A stretch of 52,737 nucleotides of DNA from Paenibacillus thermotolerans (lineage in GTDB: Bacteria > Bacillota > Bacilli > Paenibacillales > YIM-B00363). The translations under genes and the position numbers were made by a program. Of the stretch, positions 32,854 to 41,414 are shown piece after piece. Every line of letters starts with the position of its first letter. Within the stretch, counting starts at the first letter, position 1. The DNA lies in the NCBI RefSeq assembly GCF_028745515.1, contig NZ_JAQZSG010000020.1:1-52737 (forward strand), given 5' to 3'. Below the pieces are notes generated by a model that saw nothing but the letters and a program-made list of their open reading frames with translations, made no database searches and had not been told where the DNA came from.

Positions 32854-33390
32854 TTACTCTGGCGGCAGCTTGTAAACGACTTCGCCATTCTCGTTTAGAA
32901 ATTCCATGCGCGGAACGTCATTCGAGTCGATGACCATCCGGATTCGCTCGGTTCCTTTGCTGTCGCAAAGCGTAACAGCGTAATCTCCGTTCTGGCCTCT
33001 TCCCATGTACAGCCGCTCCTTGCCGCTCGGCCGATCGTATAAAATAAAACCGTAATTGCGCAGCCCGTTTGTTTCCCAGAAGTTCGTCTGGATTACTTGG
33101 TCATCCTTGTAAGCGTCGAACGTAACCGAGCCGAAGGAAACGTAATTGCCGTTATCATCTTTGGCGCTCCCGAATACAAGACCGCCGCACTCGTCGCCTT
33201 CATTGTTGTAAAACATAATGCCTGATCCCGGTATTCCGCTTCGTTTCCCGGAAACGGGCTGTCCCTCCATGACGATCTCCGGCATCCGTTCGCTGTTGAA
33301 CAACGACATTCGCACGTTTCCATTTTTATCAACAATATTGATTTGCTCTGTTTCGATTGTCTCGAATCGTTGCTTTTTCTCATCAGCCAT
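32854..33390 (-). CDS. Unknown beta-strand-rich cytosolic protein
   Basis: A 178-residue protein without signal peptide or membrane segment; the family is not recognised. It starts with charged residues and then a strand-like repeat: INIVDKNGNVRMSLFN near residue 17 and, near the end, IRMVIDSNDVPRMEFLNENG. Between them are glycine-rich segments (GIMFYNNEGDECGGLVFG, and FGSVTFDAYKDDQVIQTNFW). The 'D.NG..R' strand repeats suggest a beta-sheet scaffold. The ATG at 33390 is preceded on the minus strand by GGAGGGC. It is one of very few minus-strand genes, located between lysA and ppiB. Confidence 0.65.
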   Translation of the reverse strand: MADEKKQRFETIETEQINIVDKNGNVRMSLFNSERMPEIVMEGQPVSGKRSGIPGSGIMFYNNEGDECGGLVFGSAKDDNGNYVSFGSVTFDAYKDDQVIQTNFWETNGLRNYGFILYDRPSGKERLYMGRGQNGDYAVTLCDSKGTERIRMVIDSNDVPRMEFLNENGEVVYKLPPE

Positions 33391-33515
33391 TTTGTGCTGC
33401 CCTCCAAATGAATGTATCTTTGAAATTGTGTTATAGCGATATAGCTAGTGTAACTTTGGATTCCACTCTTTTCCAGCGGTTTCTTGCGAGTAAATCTAAG
33501 GTGGATCCTTTTGAT

Positions 33516-33544
33516 TTGAAATTGTCTTAAAACATATGTAAACT
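33516..33544 (+). promoter_or_regulatory. Sigma-A-like promoter for ppiB
   Basis: TTGAAA (33516-33521), a 17-bp spacer and TAAACT (33539-33544) lie 39 bp before the ppiB start. The -10 is a weak match. Confidence 0.45.
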
Positions 33545-33583
33545 AGAACCATCTTTCGTTTGTATGCAGAGGAGTGGACTTAG

Positions 33584-34015
33584 ATGGCAAAGCAAGCAGT
33601 CATTAAAATGGCGGCAGGCGGAGAGGTCAAAATCGACCTTTTCGAGAAAGACGCACCGAATACAGTAGCAAACTTCGAAAAGCTCGCGAACTCGGGCTTC
33701 TACGACGGTCTTACGTTCCACCGCGTTATTCCGGGCTTTGTTGCTCAGGGCGGCTGCCCAAGAGGTAACGGTACGGGCGGTCCGGGCTACACGATCAATT
33801 GCGAAATCAACCCGAACAAGCACGAGCGCGGTTCGCTGGCTATGGCTCATGCGGGTCCGAATACGGGCGGCAGCCAATTTTACGTCGTTTACAAGCCGCA
33901 GCCGCATTTGGACGGCGTTCATACGGTATTCGGCAAAGTGACCGAAGGCATGGAGCTTGTGGACGAGTTTAAAGGGCATGACCGGATGGAGAGCGTGCGC
34001 GTAACGGAAGTGTAA
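33584..34015 (+). CDS. ppiB: Peptidyl-prolyl cis-trans isomerase (cyclophilin)
   Basis: This cytosolic cyclophilin speeds proline isomerisation in folding proteins. The 143 residues cover one compact domain. The active-site segment [13 protein letters not shown] (about 46-58, with catalytic Arg48) and the [20 protein letters not shown] stretch (about 96-115) are clear. The ATG at 33584 follows GAGGAG. It stands alone between the minus-strand gene and the riboflavin leader; B. subtilis also has ppiB near lysA and the rib genes. Confidence 0.93.
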   Translation: MAKQAVIKMAAGGEVKIDLFEKDAPNTVANFEKLANSGFYDGLTFHRVIPGFVAQGGCPRGNGTGGPGYTINCEINPNKHERGSLAMAHAGPNTGGSQFYVVYKPQPHLDGVHTVFGKVTEGMELVDEFKGHDRMESVRVTEV

Positions 34016-34101
34016 GCGGCGTTCGGCGATTCGTGCTGTCGTGATTTCTATCATAGACAGTCGCGGATGTTGGCAGTATACTTGTAAAAACTTTATATTT
34101 T

Positions 34102-34283
34102 CCTTCGGGGCGGGGTGCAATTCCCGACCGGCGGTGATGCGCAAGCGAAGCGGCGGCTTAATGGCCGCCACCATTCGGCTTGACGCTCAGTCCGTGACCC
34201 GGCGTTCAGTTCACAAAAAACGGAATGGCGGTGGACTCGGTGAAACTCCGAGACCGACAGTAATAGTCTGGATGGGAGAAGGA
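34102..34283 (+). ncRNA. FMN riboswitch (RFN element)
   Basis: The conserved RFN blocks are readable in order: CTTCGGGGCGGGGTG, AATTCCCGACCGGCGGT, a variable arm with the AAGCGGCGGCTTAATGGC hairpin, AGTCCGTGACCCG, GGACTCGGTGAAACTCCGAG, CCGACAGT and finally AGTCTGGATGGGAGAAGGA. FMN binding would favour the terminator at 34441-34470 and switch off ribD-ribE-ribBA-ribH. Confidence 0.95.
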
Positions 34284-34440
34284 ACGCAAAGAAGAGACGC
34301 ACATGGCTATGAGGCGGGCTTTGGTTTGATATGCCTCATTAACGGGCTTGTTTTGCCGCAGCCGTCGTGCCGTTTCGATTACGGCTAGGTTGTGCAATTT
34401 TTCACACCTATTCGTTGTATTTCGCGTTGCCGTTTTTCTG

Positions 34441-34470
34441 AAAGCGCCCTGATTCCATGGCGCTTTTTTT
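34441..34470 (+). terminator. Riboswitch-controlled terminator before ribD
   Basis: AAAGCGCC pairs with GGCGCTTT and is followed by TTTT, between the aptamer and ribD. The region 34284-34440 should hold the alternative antiterminator strand; I did not resolve it by eye. Confidence 0.8.
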
Positions 34471-34518
34471 GCGCTTCACGATCCGTTGGAACGAAACAGT
34501 ACGGAGGGAGGAGAACGG

Positions 34519-35649
34519 ATGGAATATAACGATGAATCATATATGCGGACGGCGATCGAGCTGGCGAAGGCGACGATCGGGCAAACCGGCACCAACCCGT
34601 CCGTCGGCTGCGTTGTCGTAAAGGACGGCCGCATCGTCGGGATGGGAGCGCACCTGCGGCAAGGCGAAGCGCATGCGGAGGTGCACGCGCTGAACATGGC
34701 CGGAGCATCGGCGGAAGGCAGTACCGTGTACGTGACGCTGGAGCCGTGCAGTCATCACGGCCGCACGCCGCCGTGCGCCGACCGGCTCGTGCGCGAGCGC
34801 GTCGCCCGCGTCGTCGTTGCGGGCGTCGACCCGAACCCGCTAGTGGCGGGGAGGGGCGTCGAGCGATTGCGCGAGCACGGCATCGAGGTGAAGACCGGCG
34901 TGCTGGAGCGCGAGGCGGCGGAGCTGAACGAGGTGTTTTTTCACCTCGTGCGTAGCGGGCGCCCGTTCGTCGCCGTGAAGACGGCGGGCACGCTCGACGG
35001 GCGCATCGCCGCCCCGGGCGGCGACAGCCGCTGGATTACGAACGGGGAATCCCGTTCGTTCGTGCACGGGCTGCGGCATCGCTACGCAGCCATCATGGCC
35101 GGCGTCGGCACCGTGCTGGCCGACGATCCGCGCTTGACGGCGCGGCTTGAGGTGCCGTCGCGCGATCCGCTGCGAGTCATCGTCGACTCGCAGCTGCGGA
35201 CGCCGCCCGATGCGGCGGCGCTTGCGCCCCGCGCCGACGGTCTGCCGGCGGCGCTCATCTTCACGGCGGCATCGGCGCCCGCCGCCGCCCGTACCGCGCT
35301 GGCGGAGCGCGGCGCGGAAATCGTCGACTGCGGGCCGGGCCCCCGCGTCGACCTTACGCTTGCCCTGCAGGAGCTGGGCAAGCGGGGCATCGCCTCCGTG
35401 CTTGTCGAAGGAGGCGGAACGCTAAGCGGCGCGCTGCTTGCCGCCGGGTTCGTCGACAAGGTGTACGCCTTTGTCGCACCGAAAATCATCGGCGAAGGCG
35501 GCCCGGCTAACTTCAGCTTTCCGGGCTTCAGCCGGATGGCCGACGCCATAAGCCTGGAGCGCGTCGCCGTCCGAACGTTCGGCAGCGACGTCCTGATCGA
35601 AGGCTATCCGGTATATCCGCCGGGGGCGAGCTTTACGGAAAAGAGGTGA
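34519..35649 (+). CDS. ribD: Bifunctional riboflavin deaminase/reductase RibD
   Basis: This enzyme carries out the second and third steps of riboflavin synthesis. The N-terminal deaminase (1-145) has the zinc motif HAEVHAL (about 55-61) and PCSHHGRTPPC (about 80-90). The C-terminal reductase (about 150-365) has VAVKTAGTLDGRIA, the SRWITNGESR loop and EGGGTLSGALL. The 376 residues fit. The ATG at 34519 is chosen because GGAGGGAGGAG lies just before it; an in-frame GTG at 34486 is further upstream. GC content is very high in the second half. It is the first gene of the FMN-controlled operon. Confidence 0.93.
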   Translation: MEYNDESYMRTAIELAKATIGQTGTNPSVGCVVVKDGRIVGMGAHLRQGEAHAEVHALNMAGASAEGSTVYVTLEPCSHHGRTPPCADRLVRERVARVVVAGVDPNPLVAGRGVERLREHGIEVKTGVLEREAAELNEVFFHLVRSGRPFVAVKTAGTLDGRIAAPGGDSRWITNGESRSFVHGLRHRYAAIMAGVGTVLADDPRLTARLEVPSRDPLRVIVDSQLRTPPDAAALAPRADGLPAALIFTAASAPAAARTALAERGAEIVDCGPGPRVDLTLALQELGKRGIASVLVEGGGTLSGALLAAGFVDKVYAFVAPKIIGEGGPANFSFPGFSRMADAISLERVAVRTFGSDVLIEGYPVYPPGASFTEKR

Positions 35650-35657
35650 AACAAACC

Positions 35658-36323
35658 GTGTTTACGGGTTTAATTGAAGAAACCGGCACGCTCAAGGGCG
35701 TGGACCGGCAAGGAGAGGCGCTCGTCCTCAACATCGGCGCCCGCAAGGTGCTGGAGGGCATTGCGCTCGGCGACAGCATCGCCGTTAACGGCGTTTGCTT
35801 GACAGCAATCCGTTTTGACGCTTCGACCGTGTCTATGGACGTAATGCCGGAAACGTTCCGAAAGACGACGTTATCCAGGCTGCGCATCGGCGACCCGGTC
35901 AATCTGGAGCGGGCAATGCGCGCCGACACCCGATTCGGCGGCCACCTCGTGCAAGGCCACGTCGACGGCACCGGCACGATTCGCGGGCGGGAAGCGCTGG
36001 ATAATGCGGTTTATTTTACGATCGAGCCTCACGATCCGGAACTATTCCGTTACATTATTCCGAAGGGCTCGGTCGCCATCGACGGCATTTCGCTTACCGT
36101 GGTGGACCAATCGGGCGGACGGTTCCGGGTGTCGATCATCCCGCACACGCTTGCCGAAACGATTCTTCAGCATAAGCACCCCGGCCACGAGGTGAACCTC
36201 GAATGCGACATCATCGGCAAGTACGTGGAGCATTTGCTCTTTTACCGGCAGGACGGGGGCAGCGGGAAAGGCCGCGCAGGCGGCATAACGGAGCAAATGC
36301 TTAAAGAGAACGGCTTTTTATGA
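35658..36323 (+). CDS. ribE: Riboflavin synthase alpha chain
   Basis: This enzyme dismutates two 6,7-dimethyl-8-ribityllumazines to riboflavin. It is built from two similar beta-barrel lumazine-binding domains: residues 1-97 ([17 protein letters not shown]) and 98-200 ([18 protein letters not shown]). The GTG at 35658 gives the conserved MFTGLIEE start, with AGAGGTG upstream; the GTG at 35646 would add KQTV and overlap ribD. The 221 residues fit the family. B. subtilis also calls it ribE (older ribB). Confidence 0.93.
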   Translation: MFTGLIEETGTLKGVDRQGEALVLNIGARKVLEGIALGDSIAVNGVCLTAIRFDASTVSMDVMPETFRKTTLSRLRIGDPVNLERAMRADTRFGGHLVQGHVDGTGTIRGREALDNAVYFTIEPHDPELFRYIIPKGSVAIDGISLTVVDQSGGRFRVSIIPHTLAETILQHKHPGHEVNLECDIIGKYVEHLLFYRQDGGSGKGRAGGITEQMLKENGFL

Positions 36324-36366
36324 TTCGATATCGAAAAAATACAGAAGGAATCGGAGGGAAACAAGC

Positions 36367-37632
36367 ATGACACAATCGAACCATACGCATGACGGCGCTG
36401 CGTTCGATACGATCGAATCGGCCATCTACGATCTTATGATGGGAAAGCCGGTCATCGTGGTCGACGACGAAAACCGGGAGAACGAAGGCGACTTCGTGGC
36501 GCTCGCGGAGAAAGCGACCCCCGAAATCATTAATTTCATGGCGACGGAGGGGCGCGGCCTAATCTGCGTCCCGATTACGGAGGAGCGTGCGGAAGAGCTC
36601 GATTTGCCGCCGATGGTCGCAAGAAACACGGATTATCACGGCACGGCGTTCACCGTGTCGATTGACCACGTATCGACCTCGACGGGCATTTCCGCGCATG
36701 AACGGTCCCAGACGATTCAAGCGATGATCAGCCCGAAGACGAGAGCTCACGATTTTCGCCGGCCCGGTCATATTTTTCCGCTGATCGCCAAGAAGGGCGG
36801 CGTGCTGCGGAGAGCGGGGCATACGGAAGCCGCGGTGGACCTGGCCCGGATGTGCGGCAGCTACCCGGCGGGCGTCATTTGCGAAATTATGAAGGAAGAC
36901 GGCACGATGGCGCGCGTCCCCGAGCTGCGGGAAATCGCGAAGAAGCACGGCTTGAAGCTGATCACGATTCAAGATATGATTTTATACCGGAACGAGAAGG
37001 AGAATCTGGTGCGCCGCGAGGTGGAGGTGAACATGCCGACCGATTTCGGCACGTTCAGAGCGATCGCGTATACGAATGAAGTCGACAGCAAGGAGCATGT
37101 CGCGCTCGTCAAGGGAGACATCGATCCGAACAAGCCGACGCTCGTGCGCGTCCATTCCGAATGCCTCACCGGCGACGTATTCCACTCGCACCGGTGCGAC
37201 TGCGGCCCGCAGCTGGCCGCTGCCCTCAGCGCCATCGAAAAGAACGGATCCGGAGTGCTGCTCTATATGCGTCAAGAAGGGCGCGGGATCGGGTTGATCA
37301 ACAAATTGAAGGCTTACAAGCTTCAGGAGCAGGGATTGGACACGGTCGACGCGAATATAAAACTTGGATTTAAGCCCGATTTGCGGGATTACGGCATCGG
37401 CGCGCAAATTTTGAAGGATTTGGGCGTCAGAAGCATGCGGCTGTTAACGAACAATCCAAGGAAAATTAAAGGCCTGGAAGGATACGGGCTGACGATCCAC
37501 GAGCGGGTGCCGCTGCAAATGGAAGAAAACGAAGATAACGCCGACTATTTGCGCACGAAAAAAGCGAAGCTCGGACATATGCTGAAATTTGCCGAGGAAA
37601 GCGGAAAACCGAGCGGTTCGGCCGCAAAATAA
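36367..37632 (+). CDS. ribBA: Bifunctional DHBP synthase / GTP cyclohydrolase II
   Basis: This fusion protein starts both branches of riboflavin synthesis. The N-terminal domain (about 1-220) makes 3,4-dihydroxy-2-butanone 4-phosphate and has the metal-binding [11 protein letters not shown] (about 38-48) and the GHTEAAVDL histidine. The C-terminal GTP cyclohydrolase II (about 222-405) has the zinc cysteines in [17 protein letters not shown] and RQEGRGIGL. The 421 residues fit. The ATG at 36367 has GGAGGG upstream. A spacing of 43 bp after ribE and 57 bp before ribH is normal for this operon. Confidence 0.94.
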   Translation: MTQSNHTHDGAAFDTIESAIYDLMMGKPVIVVDDENRENEGDFVALAEKATPEIINFMATEGRGLICVPITEERAEELDLPPMVARNTDYHGTAFTVSIDHVSTSTGISAHERSQTIQAMISPKTRAHDFRRPGHIFPLIAKKGGVLRRAGHTEAAVDLARMCGSYPAGVICEIMKEDGTMARVPELREIAKKHGLKLITIQDMILYRNEKENLVRREVEVNMPTDFGTFRAIAYTNEVDSKEHVALVKGDIDPNKPTLVRVHSECLTGDVFHSHRCDCGPQLAAALSAIEKNGSGVLLYMRQEGRGIGLINKLKAYKLQEQGLDTVDANIKLGFKPDLRDYGIGAQILKDLGVRSMRLLTNNPRKIKGLEGYGLTIHERVPLQMEENEDNADYLRTKKAKLGHMLKFAEESGKPSGSAAK

Positions 37633-37689
37633 AGAAACGCCCGTCTTGACGATATATAATTAAACTAACTACCTAAGGAGAGAAAACGA

Positions 37690-38154
37690 ATGCCGCATAT
37701 GATTGAAGGTCATTTAGTCACACAAGGTTTGAAATACGGAATCGTCGTAGGCAGATTCAACGAGTTCATTTCCTCCAAGCTGCTTGGAGGCGCGCTCGAC
37801 GCGTTGAAGCGTCACGGAGCGGCGGATAATGAAGTAAGCGTCGCTTGGGTACCGGGTGCTTTCGAAATCCCGCTGGCAGCCCAGAAAATGGCCGAAAGCG
37901 GCAAGTACGACGCCGTTATTACGCTGGGTGCCGTTATCCGCGGATCGACGCCGCATTTTGACTATGTGTGCAGCGAAGTGTCCAAGGGAGTGGCGGCCAT
38001 TTCCTTAAAAACCGGCGTTCCGACGATTTTCGGCGTGCTGACGACCGATTCGATCGAGCAAGCGGTGGAACGCGCGGGCACAAAGGCGGGCAACAAAGGC
38101 TGGGATGCAGCCGTCACCGCCATCGAGATGGCGAACTTGCTCAAGCAGCTGTAA
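37690..38154 (+). CDS. ribH: 6,7-dimethyl-8-ribityllumazine synthase
   Basis: This enzyme joins the two branch products into lumazine and forms the 60-mer capsid that encloses riboflavin synthase in Bacillus. The 154 residues match. Conserved motifs are VGRFNEFIS (about 20), [11 protein letters not shown] (about 57-67), [15 protein letters not shown] (about 81-95, with the catalytic His) and [12 protein letters not shown] (about 115-126). AAGGAGAG precedes the ATG. It is the last rib gene; no clear terminator lies before scpA. Confidence 0.95.
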   Translation: MPHMIEGHLVTQGLKYGIVVGRFNEFISSKLLGGALDALKRHGAADNEVSVAWVPGAFEIPLAAQKMAESGKYDAVITLGAVIRGSTPHFDYVCSEVSKGVAAISLKTGVPTIFGVLTTDSIEQAVERAGTKAGNKGWDAAVTAIEMANLLKQL

Positions 38155-38210
38155 TCCTTGCGTTCTGAGAAAAACAAATACCAATATCGATAAAGAAATG
38201 ATGACGCTCT

Positions 38211-38999
38211 ATGAACGTAACGTATAAGCTGCCTTCCTTCGAGGGACCGCTCGATTTGCTCCTGCACCTGATCGACAAGGCGGAAGTGGATATTACCAAT
38301 ATACCGATCAGCGAAATTACCGACCAATACCTCGAATTCGTCAGCCTCATGGAAGAGATGGAGCTAGAGGTAGCCAGCGAATTTTTAGTGATGGCGGCAA
38401 CGCTGCTGGCGATCAAGAGCAAGATGCTGCTGCCGAAGCCTCCTGTTGTCGAAATCGACATGGAATGGGAAGAGGACGAAACCGACTCGCTTGAAGAGCT
38501 GGTGTCCAAGCTGATCGAATATCGAAAATATAAAGCGATCGCCGAACATCTGAGGGAGAAGGAGCTCGATCAGAGCTTGGTTTATACGCGGGAGCCTCAT
38601 GATTTGGCGCCTTACGCCGCGGAGGCGGAAAAGCCGTCCCCTGTAGAGGGGTTGGACACGTTCGATTTGCTGCTGGCGTTCCGCAAAGCGCTTCGCCGGG
38701 CGGCAAACCGGAACGCAGTCGCCAAAATTCGCCGCGACGAGGTGTCCGTAAAGGACCGGATGCGCGATGTGCTTCATCTGCTCCGCGATGCCGGCGGCAA
38801 AATATTGTTTTCCCGATTGTTTGACGAGCGCACGACGAAGGACGAGCTGGTCGTCTCGTTTCTGGCGCTGCTTGAGCTGATGAAGATGAAAAAAATATCG
38901 TGCTTTCAACATAAGGTGTTTGAAGACATCGTCATACAGGCGAAGGAAGGGGAAGAAGCCGATGAAGACGAGCTGGACGGAGTGGAAATCAGTCATTGA
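38211..38999 (+). CDS. scpA: Segregation and condensation protein A
   Basis: This kleisin subunit bridges the two SMC heads and works with ScpB in chromosome condensation. The 262 residues match. The N-terminal SMC-neck-binding region begins YKLPSFEGPLDLLLHLIDK, and LAIKSKMLLPKP lies near residue 66. A linker with an acidic stretch (EWEEDETDSLEELV) follows, and a C-terminal winged helix (VSVKDRMRDVLHLL to VVSFLALLELMKMKKI). The ribosome-binding site is weak. It overlaps scpB by 38 bp. Confidence 0.92.
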   Translation: MNVTYKLPSFEGPLDLLLHLIDKAEVDITNIPISEITDQYLEFVSLMEEMELEVASEFLVMAATLLAIKSKMLLPKPPVVEIDMEWEEDETDSLEELVSKLIEYRKYKAIAEHLREKELDQSLVYTREPHDLAPYAAEAEKPSPVEGLDTFDLLLAFRKALRRAANRNAVAKIRRDEVSVKDRMRDVLHLLRDAGGKILFSRLFDERTTKDELVVSFLALLELMKMKKISCFQHKVFEDIVIQAKEGEEADEDELDGVEISH

Positions 39000-39618
39000 G
39001 GGGCTGCTGTTCGCGGCGGGGGATGAAGGCCTGGACGTGCGCGAAATTGCCGACGTGCTCGAGCTGGACTGGCGCGTCGTCGAGGAAGCGATCGAAGAAA
39101 TGCGCGAGCAGTTCGTGCGGGAAAAGCGGGGCTTTCGAATCGCCAAGATTGCCGGCTCCTACCAATTGACGACGAACCCGGAGCATGCGCCTTATTTCGC
39201 CAAGCTCGCCCAAGCTCCGTCGCGAGGCACGCTTTCCCAGGCGGCGCTGGAGACGCTGGCGATCGTCGCCTACCGGCAGCCGATCACCCGGATCGAAATC
39301 GATGAAATCCGCGGCGTGAAGTCCGACCGGGCCATTCATACGCTGGTCGCCAAAGATTTGATTCAGGAGGCGGGTCGAGCGGAAGCCGTCGGGCGGCCGA
39401 TACTTTACGAAACGACGAAACAGTTTTTGCAATATTTCGGCTTGGCCCATATTCAAGATTTGCCGGATGCGGAACAGATGACCGGAGAGCTGGACCTCGA
39501 GGCGGAAACCCGCATGTTGTTCCAAAAACTTGAAGAAAAACAAATGACGATCGACGATGTCGGGGAAATGGCCGCGAGCCTGGAGGAAGCCTCTATTGTC
39601 GAAGAACCGAACGAATGA
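38962..39618 (+). CDS. scpB: Segregation and condensation protein B
   Basis: ScpB forms a dimer of double winged-helix proteins that binds ScpA within the SMC complex. The 218 residues match. The conserved segment SQAALETLAIVAYRQPITR then IDEIRGVKSDRAIHTL (about 92-130) is diagnostic, as is VGRPILYETTKQFLQYFGL (about 145). The ATG at 38962 lies inside the end of scpA behind GGAAGGGGA; an earlier in-frame ATG (38920) lacks a site. The terminator-like hairpin after it overlaps the next start. Confidence 0.92.
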   Translation: MKTSWTEWKSVIEGLLFAAGDEGLDVREIADVLELDWRVVEEAIEEMREQFVREKRGFRIAKIAGSYQLTTNPEHAPYFAKLAQAPSRGTLSQAALETLAIVAYRQPITRIEIDEIRGVKSDRAIHTLVAKDLIQEAGRAEAVGRPILYETTKQFLQYFGLAHIQDLPDAEQMTGELDLEAETRMLFQKLEEKQMTIDDVGEMAASLEEASIVEEPNE

Positions 39619-39623
39619 AATAG

Positions 39624-39676
39624 CGCCCTTCGTACCGATACTAAAGCGTAACGTATTGGGAACGGAGGGCGTTTTT
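39624..39676 (+). terminator. Terminator-like hairpin that covers the next gene's ribosome-binding site
   Basis: CGCCCTTCGT and further CC..GATAC pair with GTATT..GG..ACGGAGGGCG, followed by TTTTT. The right arm contains the GGAGGG site of the DUF2953 gene and the T-run abuts its ATG. It can act as an scpAB terminator or as a fold that hides the start. Confidence 0.6.
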
Positions 39677-40417
39677 ATGAAGGAACGAATTGTTTTGGCC
39701 TCCCTTGCGCTGTTGATCGGGCTGTATTATTTGTTGATCTCGCCATGGGGGATCGCATTTCTTCTTATATTCGCGCTGTCGATGACTTTGCTGCTCACTT
39801 CTAACATCGTCATACAATTGAAATACATAAGGGAAGCGAAAAACGACGAGGTAAGATTGCATGTTACCGCATTGTACGGGCTTGTCGATGTGAAATATCG
39901 CGTCCCGGTAATCAAGCTTAAGGGAATGGCGGAAGGCATTAAGCTAAAAATGAAAAGGGCGGATCAGGCGGAGGCGCCGGCGTCCCGAAAAGTATACAGC
40001 AGAGACGACATTTCACGGTTTGTTCACAACACCCGCGAGCTGATCCGGCATATAAAGGATTTTAAAGAGTGGGTTGCCGGCACGTTAGGGCGCATTCATG
40101 TCGAGAGGATTCGGTGGAAAACACGCTTCGGGCTTGGAGATGCTCCGGAAACAGCCATAGCCTACGGGGTGGTGTGGAGCTTGAAAAGCTCGCTTCTGTC
40201 CAGAATGTTGCTTCCGTTTTCACTGGAGACTAAGCCGGAGCTAAGTGTGGAGCCCGTTTATAATGAAGTTTGCTTTCAAACGGAAGCCGAAGCGAAAATG
40301 CGCATCAATGTATTCCATCTGCTCCTCGGCATCGTTATGCTTGCGGCAAGGGTCGCCCGGAAAAAGAAAAATCTGAAAGTGTGGCGCCGCGTATTGCTTC
40401 AAGTGAACGCGAAATAA
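39677..40417 (+). CDS. ytfI: DUF2953 family protein (YtfI-like)
   Basis: A 246-residue protein of unknown function. N-terminal hydrophobic segments (about 3-38) are followed by the conserved beta-rich part (VRLHVTALYGLVDVKYRVPVI-type strands near 55-75, RWKTRFGLGDAPETAIAYG near 155-173) and a second hydrophobic stretch near 215-232. The ATG at 39677 follows GGAGGG; a long in-frame extension upstream lies inside scpB and is rejected. In B. subtilis ytfI lies next to ytfJ, as here, which supports the call. Confidence 0.82.
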   Translation: MKERIVLASLALLIGLYYLLISPWGIAFLLIFALSMTLLLTSNIVIQLKYIREAKNDEVRLHVTALYGLVDVKYRVPVIKLKGMAEGIKLKMKRADQAEAPASRKVYSRDDISRFVHNTRELIRHIKDFKEWVAGTLGRIHVERIRWKTRFGLGDAPETAIAYGVVWSLKSSLLSRMLLPFSLETKPELSVEPVYNEVCFQTEAEAKMRINVFHLLLGIVMLAARVARKKKNLKVWRRVLLQVNAK

Positions 40418-40432
40418 AGACCGGTGCCTTTC

Positions 40433-40462
40433 GCATAATGGAGTGTTGTAAAGGGGAAATTA
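40433..40462 (+). promoter_or_regulatory. Sigma-F promoter of ytfJ
   Basis: GCATA (40433-40437), a 15-bp spacer and GGGGAAATTA (40453-40462) match the sigma-F consensus (GYATA - 15/16 - GGNNANAHTR) at every position. Forespore expression is known for B. subtilis ytfJ. Confidence 0.75.
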
Positions 40463-40513
40463 CACCGTAAAGTACTGAACTTTGTACCCATTTTTATTGA
40501 AGGAGGAGCTGTT

Positions 40514-41041
40514 ATGAGCGAGCATCCGATTCAAGGTCTGATGAGGACCGCAATGGAAAACATAAGACAAATGGTCGATGTCAATACAATTGTAGGGGAC
40601 CCTGTGAATTGCCCGGACGGAACGGTGATTTTGCCGATCAGCAAGGCGGCGTTCGGGTTTGCTGCAGGCGGCAGCGAATTTGCGCAGGATCGGATCGACG
40701 AAGAGCAGCGCGACCGCGAAACACATGCGATCGCACCGTTCGAAAGCCGTCACGGCGCTTCGGTTGCGATGCCGTTCGGCGGCGGCAGCGGCGGCGGCAT
40801 ATCGATTACGCCGATCGCTTTCCTGGTCGTCGGTCAGCACGGAGTTAAGGTTGTGCCGCTCGATAATCAGACTCGCATGTTCGAGCGGTTAATCGAGTCG
40901 GCGCCGCAGATGGTGGAAAAGCTTCAAAGCATGTTCGGAGGCAAAAAGGAAACCGACACGCGCTTCAACGATGTTACGTACGGGGCGCCGATGGAAGGAA
41001 TCCCGACGGAGAGCAATACAACTACAACTACAACGTTGTAA
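40514..41041 (+). CDS. ytfJ: GerW family spore protein YtfJ
   Basis: A 175-residue member of the GerW/YtfJ family, made in the forespore and needed for normal germination in Bacillus. The central conserved part contains PDGTVILPISKAAFGFAAGG (about 34-53), a glycine-rich FGGGSGGGISITPIAFLVV (about 88-106) and a VKVVPLD strand. The tail is rich in Thr. A strong GAAGGAGGAG precedes the ATG at 40514. It has its own sigma-F promoter and terminator. Confidence 0.92.
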   Translation: MSEHPIQGLMRTAMENIRQMVDVNTIVGDPVNCPDGTVILPISKAAFGFAAGGSEFAQDRIDEEQRDRETHAIAPFESRHGASVAMPFGGGSGGGISITPIAFLVVGQHGVKVVPLDNQTRMFERLIESAPQMVEKLQSMFGGKKETDTRFNDVTYGAPMEGIPTESNTTTTTTL

Positions 41042-41054
41042 TACCTTTTAGTTA

Positions 41055-41080
41055 AAGCAGCAGCCCTAGGCTGCTGTTTT
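41055..41080 (+). terminator. Terminator of ytfJ
   Basis: CAGCAGCC pairs with GGCTGCTG over a 3-nt loop, followed by TTTT. Confidence 0.8.
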
Positions 41081-41414
41081 GCGTTTTGCAAGGCCGCATC
41101 ATATTATCGATTTACCCATATTGGTTTGCTGAATTTCCTTTGCTTATTTCTGTGTAATTTCATTCGGCGGATGGGATTTTGGCAATCTTATGTTCAAAAC
41201 GTGTCGTGACTACTGCGGCATATGAACACAATTATTCCATAATTCCTCCTATGAAACTTTTGGTATATTCCCTAAGCCTGTGTTCATGCCTAGCCTATCT
41301 CTATATACTTGATGTAACAGGGGAATAGCTTCATCCTAGTAAGGGCGTTGGGAGATCCGCGGAGTTAGCGGAACGCAATGTCCGCTAATTCGCGGCGAAT
41401 AAGGAGGAAACACC
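41081..41414. other. Intergenic region before the SLH/CAP gene
   Basis: About 330 AT-richer bases with no gene. The only element found is a single TTAGCGGA-n8-TCCGCTAA palindrome at 41365-41388. No clear promoter was read with confidence. Confidence 0.5.
41365..41388. repeat. Single hairpin of the dispersed TTAGCGGA family
   Basis: A perfect 8-bp inverted repeat, TTAGCGGA and TCCGCTAA, around an 8-nt loop ACGCAATG. It is the same unit found four times in each of the elements at 32476 and 52463. It ends 26 bp before the start codon of the SLH/CAP gene, so it lies in or near that gene's leader. Confidence 0.75.

Noticed and set aside
34840-35549. Long minus-strand open frames opposite ribD
   Set aside because: They result from the very high GC content of ribD and are shadow frames.
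37640-37670. Sigma-A promoter between ribBA and ribH
   Set aside because: TTGACG and TATAAT-like sequences are present but only a few bases apart, so they cannot form one promoter.
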